Made by a program: the position numbers and the translations under genes. Under the pieces are notes generated by a model that saw only the letters and a program-made list of their open reading frames with translations, made no database searches and was not told where the DNA came from. A DNA stretch of 64,000 nucleotides from Papio anubis (lineage: Eukaryota > Chordata > Mammalia > Primates > Cercopithecidae), in assembly GCF_008728515.1 (NCBI RefSeq), contig NC_044981.1:113017702-113081701 (forward strand), given 5' to 3'. This document shows, piece by piece, positions 1 to 11,674 of the stretch; position 1 is the first letter of the stretch; each line of letters begins with the position of its first letter.

Positions 1-480
1 TCATGCTACTATAAAGACACATGCACATGTATGTTTATTACGGCACTATTCACAATAGCAAAGACTTGGAACCAACCCAAATGTCCATCAATGATAGACT
101 GGATTAAGAAAACGTGGCACATATACACCATGGAATACTATGCAGCCATAAAAAAGGATGAGTTCGTGTCCTTTGTAGGGACATGGATGAAGCTGGAAAC
201 CATCATTATGGGCAAACTATTACAAGGACAGAAAACCAGACACCGCATGTTCTCTTAGGTGGGAATTGAACAATGAGAACACATGGACACAGGGTGGGGA
301 ACATCACATACCGGGGCCTGTCGTGGGGTGGGTGGAGCGGGGAGGGATAGCATTAGGAGATATACCTAATGTAAATGATGAGTTAACGGGTACAGCACAC
401 CAACATGGCACATGTATACATATGTAACAAACCTGGACATTGTGCACATGTACCCTAGAACTTAAAGTATAAAAAAAAAA
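1..480 (+). mobile_element. L1 3' end (L1PA-type), 5' side outside window
   Basis: Contains the C-terminus of ORF2 (to 258, ending early at ...HRMFS because of a small deletion before the usual end). The L1 3' UTR follows with its G-rich tract (about 316-350), and a short A-tail at 471-481. It is one of the few L1 pieces in sense with KATNA1. Confidence 0.9.
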
Positions 481-509
481 ACTAAAAAAGATGATTCATT
501 TTTTTTTTT

Positions 510-817
510 GGCTGGGCGTGGTGGCTCATGCCTGTAATTCCAGCACTTTAGGAGGCTGAGGCTGGTGAATCACTTGAGGCCAGGAGCTCGAGACTAGCCT
601 GGCCAACATGGTGAAAACCCATCTCTACTAAAAATACAAAAATTAGCTGGGCATGGTGGCAGGCACCTATAATCCCAGCTGCTCAGGAAACTGAGGCAGG
701 AGAATCGCTTGAACCCGGGAGGCAGAGGTTGCAATGAGCTAAGATCACACCACTGCAGTCTAGCCTGGAGAATAGAGTAAGACTCAGTCTCAAAAAAAAA
801 AAAAAAAAAAAAAAAAA
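510..817 (+). mobile_element. Alu
   Basis: Full-length dimeric Alu with a 27-nt A-tail, just after the L1 tail; its minus strand gives a spurious Alu-type reading frame. Confidence 0.92.
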
Positions 818-835
818 GATTATTTTTGGCAGGCA

Positions 836-1165
836 TACCATTGGTATGATGGTTTTTTTCTCTCAGTGTATCTTATAAGAAGGCACAGATGTCTGTCCTA
901 TTACTGGTGATAAGTTGGATCGCTTGGTTAGGTGGTGTCTGCTTGGCCTCTCCACAATAAACTTACTGTTTGATGCTTTGTAATAATTTGTGGGAGGTAC
1001 TTTGAGACTATGTAAATATTCTGTTTCTCATCAATATCTCATCTACTCGTTTTAGCACCAAGTGATTCTTGTCTGAATCAACTATTTCTGCACTGATTGC
1101 AAAAGCATAATTTTCTAATGCCAGCATTGCTTCTATATTAATTATAAAAGCTGAGTGTAGACGTT
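836..1165. mobile_element. Old L1 3'-UTR-like fragment
   Basis: AT-rich sequence resembling the L1M 3' UTR (TACTGGTGATAAGTT, then GGTGGTGTCTGC, then TACTTTGAGACTATGTAAAT). Subfamily and direction are not certain. Confidence 0.5.
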
Positions 1166-1393
1166 GGTTTTTAAAAATTTTCATTTGTTATTTTTAATTT
1201 GACACATAATAATCATACATATTTATGGGGTATAGTGTGATAAGTCAGTACACATATACAATGGGTAGTGATCAAATCAGAGTAAGTAACATATCCATCA
1301 CCTCAAACGTTTATCATTTCTTTGTGTTGGGAATATTTAAAATATGTTCTTATTTGAAAATATACCATAAATTGTGTTTAATTTCAGTCATCT

Positions 1394-1704
1394 GGCTGGG
1401 CGTGGTGGCTCACTCCTGTAATCCCATCACTTTGGGAGGCCGAGGTGGGCAGATCACTTGAGGTCAGGAGTTTGAGGCCAGCCTGGCCAACATGGTGAAA
1501 CCCTGTCTCTACTAAAAATACAAAAAAAAATTAGCCAGGTGTGGTGGCACACACCTGTAGTCCCAGCTACTTGGGAGGATGATGCAGGAGGATTGCTTGA
1601 GCCTGGGAGGTGGAGGTTGCAGTGAGCCAAGATCGTGCCACTGCACTCCAGCCTGGGAGACAAAGTGAGACTCTGTCTCAAAAAAATTAAAAAATAATAA
1701 TAAT
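1394..1704 (+). mobile_element. Alu
   Basis: Complete Alu inserted in the L1 3' UTR; approximate target repeat AATTTCAGTCA / AATTACAGTCA on its two sides. The tail decayed to AAT repeats. Confidence 0.92.
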
Positions 1705-2299
1705 TACAGTCACCCTATAGCACTATAGAACACTAGAATTCATTCCACCTATCTGGCTGTACTTTTGTATTTGTTAACCAATGTCTAATATACCTACCTT
1801 CCCCTACCATCCCAGCCTCTAGTAACCATTATTCTACTCTGTACGTCTATGAGATCAACTTTTTTGGCTTTGTTATGAGTGAGAACGTGTGTTATTTATC
1901 TTTCTGTGCCTGCATTATTTCTCTTAACATAACATGTATTTATATTACATGAAATGTAACGTGTTTATATTACAATTTCTTTATTCATTCGTCTGTTGAT
2001 GGGAACTTAGGTTGATTCCATGTCTTGGCTATTGTGAATAGTGCTTATAATAGTATGGCGGTTCCTTAAAAAACAAAAACTAGAACTACCATATAATCTA
2101 GCAGTCCTGATGCTGAGTATATCCAAAGGAAAGGAAATGAGTATGTCAGAGAGATCTGCACTCCTATGTTCATTAATCCTATTCCTCCATTAATCCCTTC
2201 CTCCATACTGTTCATAGTGGCTATATTATTTTACATTTCCAAGAACTTTGTATATGAATTCTTTCTCCAAATCCTCACCAGCATTTGCTAGGTTTTGTC

Positions 2300-2602
2300 T
2301 TTTTTTTTTTTTTTTTCTTGGAGACAGAGTCTCACTCTGTTGCCCAGACTGGAGTGCAGTGGCATCATCTCGGCTCACTACAACTTCCGCCTCTCAGGTT
2401 CAAGCAATTCTTATGCCTCAGCCTCCTGAGTAGCTGTGACTATAGGCACACACTACCACGCCTAGCTAATTTTTTGTATTTTAGTAGAGACGGGATTTCA
2501 CCATGTTGCCCAGTCTGGTCTCGAACTCCTGAGCTCAGGCAGTCCACCTGCCTCAGCCTCCCAAAGTGCTGGGATTACAGGCATGAGCCACCATGCCTGG
2601 CC
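2300..2602 (-). mobile_element. Alu
   Basis: Complete Alu in reverse orientation starting from a T-run, inside the minus-strand L1. Confidence 0.92.
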
Positions 2603-2665
2603 CCCTTCTTTATTCTTCTTGATAGCACTTAATATTACCTGGTACTGTTTGATGCATCCCTCATA

Positions 2666-2690
2666 CACACACACACACACACACACACAC
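2666..2690. repeat. (CA)n microsatellite
   Basis: About 12-13 uninterrupted AC units in L1-derived sequence between two Alus; likely polymorphic. Confidence 0.9.
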
Positions 2691-2739
2691 ATATGTAAGT
2701 CTATGACAGTAAGGGTTTTTGTTGAAATTATTATCATTA

Positions 2740-3026
2740 TTTTTTAAGATGGAGTCTCACTCTGTTGCCCAGGCTGGAGTGCAGTGGCATGACCTCGGCT
2801 CACTGCAACCTCCGCCTCCCGGGTTCAAGCGATTCTTCTGCCTCAGCTTTCCAAGTAGCTGGGATTACAGGTGCCTGCCACCACACCAGGCTAATTTTTG
2901 TATTTTTAGTAGTGACCGGGTTTCACCATGTTGGCCAGGCTAGTCTCGAACTCCTGACCTCAGGTGATCCACCTGCCTCGGCCTCCCAAAGTACTGGAAT
3001 TACAGGCATCAGCCACCATGCCCGGC
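2740..3026 (-). mobile_element. Alu
   Basis: Reverse-orientation Alu with a short, decayed tail (TTTTTTAAGATGG). Confidence 0.92.
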
Positions 3027-3848
3027 AGTTTTTGTCTTTTTGCTAACAGCCATCCTAATTAGGGCAAGATGGTATCTCATGGTGCTTTTGATTTGTAATT
3101 CCCTGATGATTAGTGACACTGAGGAGTTTTTTTCATATGCCTCTTGGCCATTTGTGTGTCTTCTTTTGAGAGATGTCTATTCCAATTCATTTACTCATTT
3201 TTTAGTTGGATTATTTGTGAGGTTTTTTTTGCTCTTGTTTGAGTTCCTTGTATATTCTGGATATTAATCCCTTGTTAGATGAATAGTTTGCAAATATTTT
3301 CTCCCATTCTACAGGTTGCCTCTTTATTCTTTTAATTGTTGTCTTTACTGTGCAGAAGCATTTTAGTTTTATATAATCACATTTGTTTAGTTTTGCTTTT
3401 GTTGCCTGTGCTTTTGAGGTCTTCCTAAAATCTTGACCCAGACCAATGTCCTGAAGCATTTCCCCTATGTCATCTTCTAATAATTTCATAGTTTCAGGTC
3501 TAAACGTTTATGTCTTTAATTTATTTTGAGTTGGTTTTAGATACGATGAGAATTAGGGTGTCTAGCTCCTTATTTCTTGAAATGGATATCTAGTTTTCTC
3601 AGCACCATTTATTGAAGACACCGTACTTGCTCCAGTGAATGTTCAATACATGGATTTCTGGATTCTCTATTCTGTTTCATTGGTCTGTATGTCTGTTTTT
3701 ATGCCAGTACCATGCTGTTTTGGTTACAATAGCATTGCAGTTTAGGGTCAAGTAGTGTGATGTCTCCAACTTTGTTCCTTCTGCTCAGGATCTCTTTGGA
3801 GTCTTTTGTGGTTCTCTAGGCATTTTAGGCTTTTCTATTTCTTTCTTC

Positions 3849-4151
3849 TTTTTTTTTTTTTTTTTTTTTGAGACGAAGTCTTGCTCTATCACCCAGTCTG
3901 GAGTGCAGTGGCATGATTTCGGCTCACTGCAACCTCTGCCTCCCGGATTCAAGCAGTTCTTCCTGCCTCAGTCCCCCGAGTAGCTGGGGATATAGGCGCC
4001 CACTACCACTCCTGGCTAATTTTTGTATTTTTAGTAGAGACAGGGTTTCACCATGTTGGCCAGGCTGGTCTTGAACTCCTGACCTCAGCTGATTCGCCCG
4101 TCTCGACTCCCAAAGTGCTGGGATTACAGGTGTGAGCCACTGCACCCAGCC
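3849..4151 (-). mobile_element. Alu
   Basis: Reverse-orientation, full-length, about 21-nt T-run, inserted in L1 ORF2 sequence. Confidence 0.92.
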
Positions 4152-5571
4152 GAGGCTTTTCTGTTTCTATGAAGAATGTCACTGGTATTTTGATAGGATT
4201 GCCTTAGATGTGTAGATTGCTTTTAATAGTATGGTCATTTTCACAATATTAGTTCTTTTAATCCATGAACAGGAGATATCTTTCAATTTTTTGTGTTATC
4301 GTCAATTTCTTTCAACAGTGTTCTATAGTTTTTCTTGTAGAGTTTTTTCACCTCTATTTAAATTTATTTAAAAATTTAAAAATTTGTTCCTAGGGTTAAA
4401 TTTATTCTTGGGTTTTGGGGGTTTTTTGTTTGTTTTTTAGCTACTATAGATGGGATTGCTTTCTTGATTTCTTTTTCTATTAGTTCATTGGTGTTATATA
4501 GAGACACTACTGATTTTTGTGTGTTGATTTTGTGTCCTGCAGCTTTACTGAATTTATCAGTTCAAAGAGTTTTTTGGCGGATCTTTTAGTTTTCTAGATA
4601 CAAGGTCGTGTTGTCTGCAAACAGGGACAGTTTGACTTTCTTGTTTCTGTATTTCTTTCCCTTGCCTGATTGCTCTGGCTAGGACTTTCTGTTCGAATAA
4701 AAGTGGTGAGAATGGACAGCCTTGTCTTGTTCTAGTTCTTAGAGGAAAAGCTTTTCGTTTTGTCCCATTCAGTATGATGCCTGCTGTGGGTTTGTCATAA
4801 TGGTCTTTATTGTTTTGCAGTATGGTCCTGTATGCAGTTTGTGGAGAGTTTTTATCATGAAAGGATGTTGAATGTTACCAGATACTTTTTCTGCATCTGT
4901 TGAGATGATCATATATGGTTTTTGTCCTTTCTTCTGTTGATGTGATGTATCAGGTTTATTGATTTGCATATGCTAAACTATCCTGATTTCGCTGGAATAA
5001 ATCCCACTTTATCATAGTGAATGATCTTTTTGATGTGCTGCTGTATTTGGCTTGCTAGTATTTTGCTGAGGATTTTGCATCTTTGTTCATCAGGGATATT
5101 AGCCTGTAGTTTTCTTTTTTTTGTCGTGTCTTTGTCTAGTTTTGCTATCAGAGTCATGGTAGCCTCATAGAATGAGTTTGGGAGAAATCGACTCCTCTCT
5201 TCAATTTTCTGGAATAGTTTGAGAGTTGGTATTAGTTCTTCAAATATTTGGTAGAACTCAGCATTGAAGCCATCAGGTCCTGGGCTTTTCTTTCATGAAA
5301 GACTTTTTATTACTGATTTAATCTCATTATTCATAACTGGTTGGTTCAGGTTTTCTGTTCCTTCTTGGTTCACTCTTGGTAGATTGTTTGTTTCCAGGAA
5401 TATATCCATTTCCATTAGCTTTTCCAATTTGTTGATATATAGTTGTTCTTAATAGTCTCTAATGGTCCTTTACATTTTTGTGGTATCATCTGTATGTCTT
5501 CTTTTCTGTTTCCGATTTTATTTTTAGAGTCTTTTTTTTTCTTGATTAGTCTGTCTAATGGTTATTTCATC

Positions 5572-5872
5572 TTTTTTTTTTTTTTGAGACAGAGTTTCGC
5601 TCTTGTTGCCCAGGCTGGAGTGCAATGGCACGATCTCAGCTCACTGCAACCTCCATCTCCTGGGTTCAAGTGATTCTCCTGCCTCAGCCTCCCCAGGAGC
5701 TAGGTTTACAGGTGCGCCCCACTACACCTGGCAAATTTTTGTATTTTTAGTAGAGACAGGGTTTTGCCATGTTGGCCTGATCAAGATCAGGATCAGGCTG
5801 ATCTTGAACTCCTGACCTCAGGTGATCTGCCCACCTTGGCCCCCCCAAAGTGCTGGGATTACAGTACTGGCC
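5572..5872 (-). mobile_element. Alu with local duplication and damaged 5' end
   Basis: Reverse-orientation Alu. Near 5778-5800 a short imperfect repeat (GATCAAGATCAGGATCAGGCTGATC) expands the consensus, and the final GCGTGAGCCACC block is deleted. Confidence 0.88.
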
Positions 5873-5929
5873 TTGTTTATCTTTTCAAAACAACTTTTTG
5901 TTTTATTGATTGTTTTTGGTTTTTTGTTG

Positions 5930-6220
5930 TTTTTTTTTTGAGATGAAGTCTCACTCTTATCACCCAGGCTAGAGTGCAGTGGTGTGACCTGGGGTCACTG
6001 CAACCTTTGCCTCCCGGGTTCAAGCAATTATCCTGCATCAGCCTCTGAAGTAGCAGGGACTACAGGTGCATGCCACCACGCCTGGCTAATTTTTGTATTT
6101 TTAGTAGAGATGGGTTTCGCCATGTTGGCCAGGCTGCTCTTTAACTCCTGACCTCAGGTAATCCACCCGCCTTGGCCTGCTAAAGTACTGGGATTACACG
6201 CATGAGCCACCATGCCTGGG
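5930..6220 (-). mobile_element. Alu
   Basis: Reverse-orientation Alu; the next Alu (6222) abuts it directly, so the two inserted in tandem. Confidence 0.9.
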
Positions 6221-6221
6221 C

Positions 6222-6504
6222 TTTTTTTTTGAGACAGTCTCTTGCCTTGCTGCCCAGGCTGGAATGCAATGGCACTATATCAGCTCACTGCAACTATCAC
6301 TACCGGTGCTCAAGCGATCCTCCCACCTCAGCCTCCCAAGTAGCTGGGACTACAAGCATGCACCACCATGCCTGGCTAATTTTTGTAATTTTTGTAGAGA
6401 TGGGGTTTTGCCATGTTGCCCAGGCTGGTCTCAAACTCCTGGGCTCAAGCAGTCCCCTAGCCTCAGCCTCCCAGGGTGCTGGGTGTGAGCCACTGTGCCC
6501 AGCC
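6222..6504 (-). mobile_element. Alu (old)
   Basis: Reverse-orientation, AluJ/S-like with many changes; abuts the preceding Alu. The L1 phrase TTGTTTATCTTTT occurs both before this pair (about 5874) and after it (6505), consistent with a target duplication around the Alu block. Confidence 0.88.
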
Positions 6505-6550
6505 TTGTTTATCTTTTGTGTTAGTCACAATTTACTTTTTTCTGCTATGA

Positions 6551-6855
6551 TTTTTTTTTTTCATGGGGTGGGGAGACAGGGTCTCAGTCTGTCACCAGGC
6601 TGGAGTGCAGTGGCACAGTCACTGCTAATTGCAGCTTCAACCTCCTGGGCTCAAGCAGCCCTCCTGCCTCAGCCTCATGAGTAGCTGAGAGTACAAACAT
6701 GTACCGCCATGCCCAGCTAATTTTTAAGTTTTTTGTAAGAGACAAGAGTCTCACTACATTGCCCAGGCTGGTCTTGCACCCTGGGGCTCAAGCAATCCTC
6801 CCAGTTTGGCCTCCCAAAGTGTGGGGATTACAGGCATGAGCCACTGCACCTGGCC
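6551..6855 (-). mobile_element. Alu (AluJ-like)
   Basis: Reverse-orientation, diverged Alu with a T-run interrupted by CATGGGGTGGG. Confidence 0.88.
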
Positions 6856-7260
6856 TTGCTCTGATCTTTATTATTTATTTCCCTCTACTCATTTTGAGTT
6901 TGATTTGTTCTTGCTCTTCTAGTTCCTTGAGCTGCATTTCTGGGTTGTTTATTTGAAATCTTTGTGCTTTCTGGTATAGGCAATTATTGCTATAAACTTA
7001 TTAGTACTGCTATTGTTATATCCCATAGGTTTCAGTATATTGTGTTCCGATTTTCATTTGTTTCAATAAATGTTTTATTTTCCTTCTTAATTTCTTAATT
7101 GACTCATAGTTTTCTCAGGAGCATGTTTAGTTTTTCTGTATTTGAATAGTGTTGAAAGTTGCTCTTGTTATGTCAGAAAAGATACTTGATGTGATTTCAG
7201 TTCTTTTTAATTAGTTGAGACTGTTTTGTGGCCTAACATGTGGTCTATCCTGGAGAATGT

Positions 7261-7350
7261 TCTCCCATCCAAGTACTAACCAGGCCTGACTCTGCTTAGC
7301 TTCCCAGATCAGACGAGATTGGGGGTGTTCAGGGTGGTATGACTATAGAC
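7261..7350 (-). pseudogene. 5S rRNA retropseudogene, 3'-truncated (nt 1-90)
   Basis: Read on the minus strand, 7350 to 7261 aligns without gaps to nucleotides 1-90 of vertebrate 5S rRNA, from GTCTA at the 5' end to GGATGGGAGA. I count about nine substitutions, several at CpG sites (for example GGCC to AGTC near nt 8). The last about 30 nt are missing and there is no poly(A). It sits inside the minus-strand L1 and is flanked by a perfect 16-bp direct repeat (7248-7263 and 7353-7368), so it arrived by L1-type target-primed insertion. The internal promoter boxes are partly mutated, so it is not expected to be functional. Confidence 0.92.
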
Positions 7351-8814
7351 TCTCCTGGAGAATGTTCTGTGTGCCAATGAAAAGAATTTGTATTCTGTAC
7401 CTGTTGGATGAAATGTTCCGTATAAATACCTGTTAGGTCCATTTGGTCTAAAGTGCTGTTTAAATGGAGTGTTTATTTGATGATTTTCTGTCTAAATGAT
7501 CTATCTAATGCTGAGAGTGGGGTGTTAAAGTCCCTATTATTGTACTGGAGTCTATCCCTCCCTTTAGATCTAAATATTTGCTTTATATTTGTGGTTGCTT
7601 CAATGTTGGGTGCATAGATATTTACAATTGTTATATCTTCTTGCTGAATTGATCCATTTATCATTGTATTATGACATTCTTTGTCTTACAGTTTTTGACT
7701 TAAAAGTTTATTTCATTTAAGTATAGCAGCTCCTGCTTGTTTTTGGTTTCTTTCTGTGTGGAGTATCTTTTTCCAGTCCTTCACTTTCTTTCAACATGTG
7801 TCTTTACAGGTGAAGTGAGTTTCTTGTAGGCAGCATATATTTGAATAAAGTTTTTAAAAGTCTATTCAGTCATTTTTTAATTGGGGAATTTAATCTGTTT
7901 ACATTCAAGGTTATTAATAGGTGAGGACTTACTCCTGTCATTTTGCTAACTTTTCCTGGTTGTTTTGTATATCTTTTGTTCCTTTCTTCTCTCTTATTAT
8001 TAGTGCAGTTTGGTCTGTAGTGATAAGGTTTGATTGTTTTATCTTTCTCCTTTGTATATCTGCTGTTCCAGTGCATTTTATACTTCTGCATGTTTTCATG
8101 ATGGTGATTATCATCTTTTCCCTTCCAGATGTACATACCTTTGAGCATTTCTTGTAAGGCTGGTCTAGTAGTGATGAGTTCCCTTGGGTGTTTGTTTTGT
8201 TGTGTTGTGTTTTTGCTTGGAAAAGACTATTTCTCCCTCATTGCTGAAGGATAGATTTGCTGGATGATTTTTTTTTTCTTCTAGCATGTTGAATAGTCAT
8301 CCGCTTCTCTCCTGACCTGCAGGGTTTCTCCTGTTAGTCTAAAGGGGATTCCTTTATACGTGACTTGATGCTTTTCTCTTGGCTGCTGGGATCTGCTTGC
8401 TACCTTTTCAGCACAGGAAGCTCCTCCTGGTTCCCAGCTGATCCCAGCTGGGATGGCCTCGTGTTGCCTTGTTTTTGTACAGCTATCCTGAGTTTCTATG
8501 CTCACTTGGGTTTCTGTTACTCCTTTGATGACTCCTGTGCTCTCCTGTAGTTATTTTCATTGAAATGTAGCTGCTTATTTATTGTTTTGGCTGTCCTTGT
8601 TGGGATGTAGGGATAAGCACAAAGGACTTCTAGTTAACCATCTTGCTGACATCACTCCAACATTGCTTTGTTAGAAGCTAAAGTCATCAGAAATTAAAGC
8701 AAAAGTGTATAGAATAGGTATTCTTTCCAAGTTAGTGTGTGTTTGTTGAAAATATGTGCCCAGGCTACTGTTGAGAAAATTACATTTCAGAATACCACAC
8801 TAATATGAGTCTTC

Positions 8815-8887
8815 TAATTCATAAACATGGTTTGTATCTTCATTTATTCAGATCATTGATTTCTTTCATCAGTGTTTTATAGTTCTT
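8815..8887 (-). mobile_element. L1 ORF2 fragment
   Basis: Short L1 ORF2-like stretch, continued after the Alu cluster at 9654-9790 (the phrase AGTGTTTTA-AGTTTTT is split by the insertion). 8651-8814 shows no recognised feature. Confidence 0.55.
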
Positions 8888-9653
8888 TTTTGTTTTTTTT
8901 TTTTGAGACAGTCTTGCTCTGTCACCAGGCTGGAGTGCAGTGTTGCGATCTCAGCTCACTACAACCTCTGTTTCCCGGGTTCAAGCGATCCTCCTGCCTC
9001 AGCCTCCCAAGTAGCTGGGACTACAGGCATGTGCCACCATGCCCAGCTAATTTTATGTTTTATTTTTTGAGACGGAGTTTCATTCCGTCACCCAGGCTGG
9101 AGTGTAGTGGCGCGATCTCAGCTCACTACAACCTCCGTTTCCCGGGTTCAAGCGATCCTCCTGCCTCAGCCTCCTAAGTAGCTGGGACTACAGGCACGTG
9201 CCACCATGCCCAGCTAATTTTATGTTTTATTTTTTGAGACGGAGTTTCATTCTGTCGCCCAGGCTGGAGTGCAGTGGCACGATCTCGGCTCACTGCAACC
9301 TCCATCTCTCCTGGGTTCAAACGATTCTCCTGCCTCAGCCTCCCAAGTAGCTGAGATGACAGATGCAAGCCACCATGCCCAGCTAATTCTTGTGTTTTTT
9401 AGTAGAGACGGGGTTTCACCATATTGGTCACACTGGTTTCGAACTCCTGACCTTAGGTGATGCCCCTTCCTCAGCCTCCCAAAATTCTGGGATTACAGGC
9501 GTGAGCCACAGCGCCTGGCAATTTTTTGTATTTGTAGTAGAGGCAGGGTTTCACCATGTTGGCCAGGATAGTCTTGATCTCTTGACCTCGTGATCTGCCA
9601 GCCTCGGCCTCCCAACGTGCTGGGATTACAGGCGTGAACCACTGTGCCTGGCC
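8888..9653 (-). mobile_element. Nested Alu cluster with duplicated right arms
   Basis: An outer reverse-orientation Alu (right arm 8888-9060, left arm 9520-9653) is interrupted by a second Alu (about 9236-9519). An extra right-arm copy lies between them: 9069-9235 repeats the preceding about 165 bp, including the odd junction TTTTATGTTTTATTTTTTGAGAC. Three right arms therefore stand in a row. Confidence 0.85.
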
Positions 9654-10403
9654 AGTGTTTTACAGTTTTTAGCACATGTCATATATGTATATGTCTTGTT
9701 AGATTTTATACCTAAGTATTTCATTTTTTAAGTGATTATAAACAGTGTTGTATTTTAAATTTCAGTGTCTGTATGTTAATTGCTAAGCTATAGAAATTCA
9801 ATTGAGTTTTAAAAATTATTTATTTTTTAAAAGTTGTGGTAAAATATACATAACATAAAATTTACCATTTAAAATATTTCAAGTGTGCAGTTAAGTGGTA
9901 TTAAGTAGTACATTCACATGTTCCACTAGTTGTGGAATCATCAATACTCTCTATCCAGAGAACATTTTTTATTTTTCAAAACTGAAACACTACACTCATT
10001 AAAGTTGTCATTCTTATTCTCCCCCTCATCCCCACCCTTGGTAACCACCATTGTGTTTCTCTGTGAATTTGACTACTCTAGGTACCTCATCTGAGTGGAA
10101 TCATGCAGTATTTTCCCTTTTGTGACTTACTCATTTTACTCAGCATAGTGTTTTAGGGATTTTGCCATGTTGTAGTATGTCCAAATTTCCTTTTTAAGGC
10201 TGAGTGATATTCCATTGCATGTATATTTCATGCTTTATCATTCATTTGTTGATGTACACTTGGGTTGCTCTCACTGTTTGGCTTTTGCGAATAATGCTGC
10301 TATGAGTATGGGTGCACAGATATTTCTTCCAGACCCTGCTTTTAAGATTTTTAGATATATACAAGAAGTGGATTTGCTGGGTCATATGGTAATTCCATTT
10401 TTA
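9654..10403 (-). mobile_element. L1 ORF2 piece then L1M 3' end
   Basis: 9654-9790 is L1 ORF2-like. From about 9800 the sequence matches the conserved L1M 3' end read in reverse (TAACATAAAATTTACCATTT; GTGATATTCCATTGCATG; TTGCTGGGTCATATGGTAA). It continues after the Alu at 10694. Confidence 0.75.
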
Positions 10404-10693
10404 ATTTTTTTTTTTTTGAGACGGAGTCTTGTTCTGTTTCCCAGGCTGGAGTGCAATGGTGTGATCCTGGCTCACCGCACCCTCCACTTACTGGGTTCAA
10501 GTGATTCCCCTGCCTCAGCCTCCCAAGTGTCTGGGATTACAGGCACCCACCCCCATGCCTGGCTAATTTTTTTAGTAGAGACGGGGTTTCACCATGTAGG
10601 CCAAGCTGGTCTTGAACTCTTGACCTCAGGTGATCTGCCCAACTTGGCCTCCAAAAGTGCTGGGATTACAGGCATAAGCCACTGCATCCAGCC
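10404..10693 (-). mobile_element. Alu
   Basis: Reverse-orientation Alu flanked by CATTTTTAAT repeats, interrupting an L1M 3' end. Confidence 0.92.
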
Positions 10694-11333
10694 TCATTTT
10701 TAATCTTTTGAAAAATGACAAAACTGTTTTCCACAGTGGCTGCACCATTTTGCATTCCCACCAGGATTACAATTTCTCTACATCCTCATCAATGCTTGTT
10801 ATTTTTGGGTTTCTTTGATAACAACCATGTAATTGGGTGTGAAGTAGTATCTCATTGTGGTATCGATTTCCATTTTTCCAGTCATATAGTTGACTTTTTT
10901 CCCAATGATGTAGTTGACTTTTGTATATAGTAAAATGCACATAACATAAAATTTGCCATTTTAACGGTTTTTAAGTGTAGAGTGCAGTTGTACTAAGCGC
11001 ATTAACATCGCTATGCAGCCATCATAACCATTCATTTTCAGATCTCTTCATCATACAAAACTGAAACTTCATACCCATTAAACAATAACTCACCATTCAC
11101 CCTCCCTCCAGCCATGGGCAGCTACCCTTCTACTTCCTGTCTCTGTGAATTCGGCTACTTATGTAAGTGGATCATATAGCATTTGTCTTTTCGTGACAGG
11201 CTTATTTATAGCCGTCCCTGGTATCTTTAGTTACTGTTTGTGTGGAGTATCTTTTTTCATTCTTAACACTTTTAACCTATGTGTGTGTCTAGATCTAAAG
11301 TGTCTCTTGTAGACAACATATAGTTGGTTCATG
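10694..11333 (-). mobile_element. L1M 3' end continuation and a second L1M 3' end
   Basis: 10694-10925 continues the preceding L1M (TCCACAGTGGCTGCACCATTTT). At about 10930 a second copy of the same 3' end starts (CACATAACATAAAATTTGCC), so two old L1 elements are joined or nested in the same direction. From about 11220 L1 ORF2 sequence resumes. Confidence 0.7.
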
Positions 11334-11631
11334 TTTTTTTTTTTTTTGAGACGGAGTCTTGCTCTGTCACCCAGGCTGGAGTGCAGTGGCCGGATCTCAG
11401 CTCACTGCAAGCTCCGCCTCCCGGGTTTACGCCATTCTCCTGCCTCAGCCTCCCAAGTAGCTGAGACTACAGGCGCCCACCACCTCGCCCGGCTAGTTTT
11501 TTGTATTTTTTTTTAGTAGAGACGGGGTTTCACCATGTTAGCCAGGATGGGCTCGATCTCCTGACCTCGCGATCCACCCATCTCGGCCTCCCAAAGTGCT
11601 GGGATTACAGGCTTGAGCCACCGCGCCCGGC
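11334..11631 (-). mobile_element. AluYR-type Alu (Old World monkey lineage)
   Basis: Reverse-orientation, little-diverged Alu with the Old World monkey variants (minus strand: GGCTCAAGCCTG-equivalent start, CTAGCCGGGCGAGGTGG, GGCGTAAACCC, GATCCGGCCACTG). Target repeat TGGTTCATG at 11325-11333 and 11632-11640 is exact. Confidence 0.9.
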
Positions 11632-11674
11632 TGGTTCATGTTTTTTTATTTTAAAATTTATTTTATTAATTTTA

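Larger units (their letters stand above)
1166..8650 (-). mobile_element. Long minus-strand L1 remnant, broken by nine Alus and a 5S pseudogene
   Basis: Read right to left: the ORF2 start (ITLNVNRLNS-like peptide at about 7880), endonuclease peptide DITIVNIYAPN (about 7630), reverse-transcriptase piece with MIISTDAEKV (about 4900), the C-terminal KRQPVEWEKIFANY piece (about 3300), then a 3' UTR ending near 1170. Every segment has stops or frameshifts, so no protein is made. Alus at 1394, 2300, 2740, 3849, 5572, 5930, 6222 and 6551 split it. It lies antisense to KATNA1. Confidence 0.85.

Noticed and set aside
7261..7350. Functional 5S rRNA gene
   Set aside because: Missing 30 nt at the 3' end, no T-run terminator, about nine substitutions, and flanked by retroposition repeats.
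3211..8148. L1 ORF2-like peptides (endonuclease, reverse transcriptase pieces)
   Set aside because: Frames are short and broken by stops and Alus; annotated as a decayed L1, not as genes.
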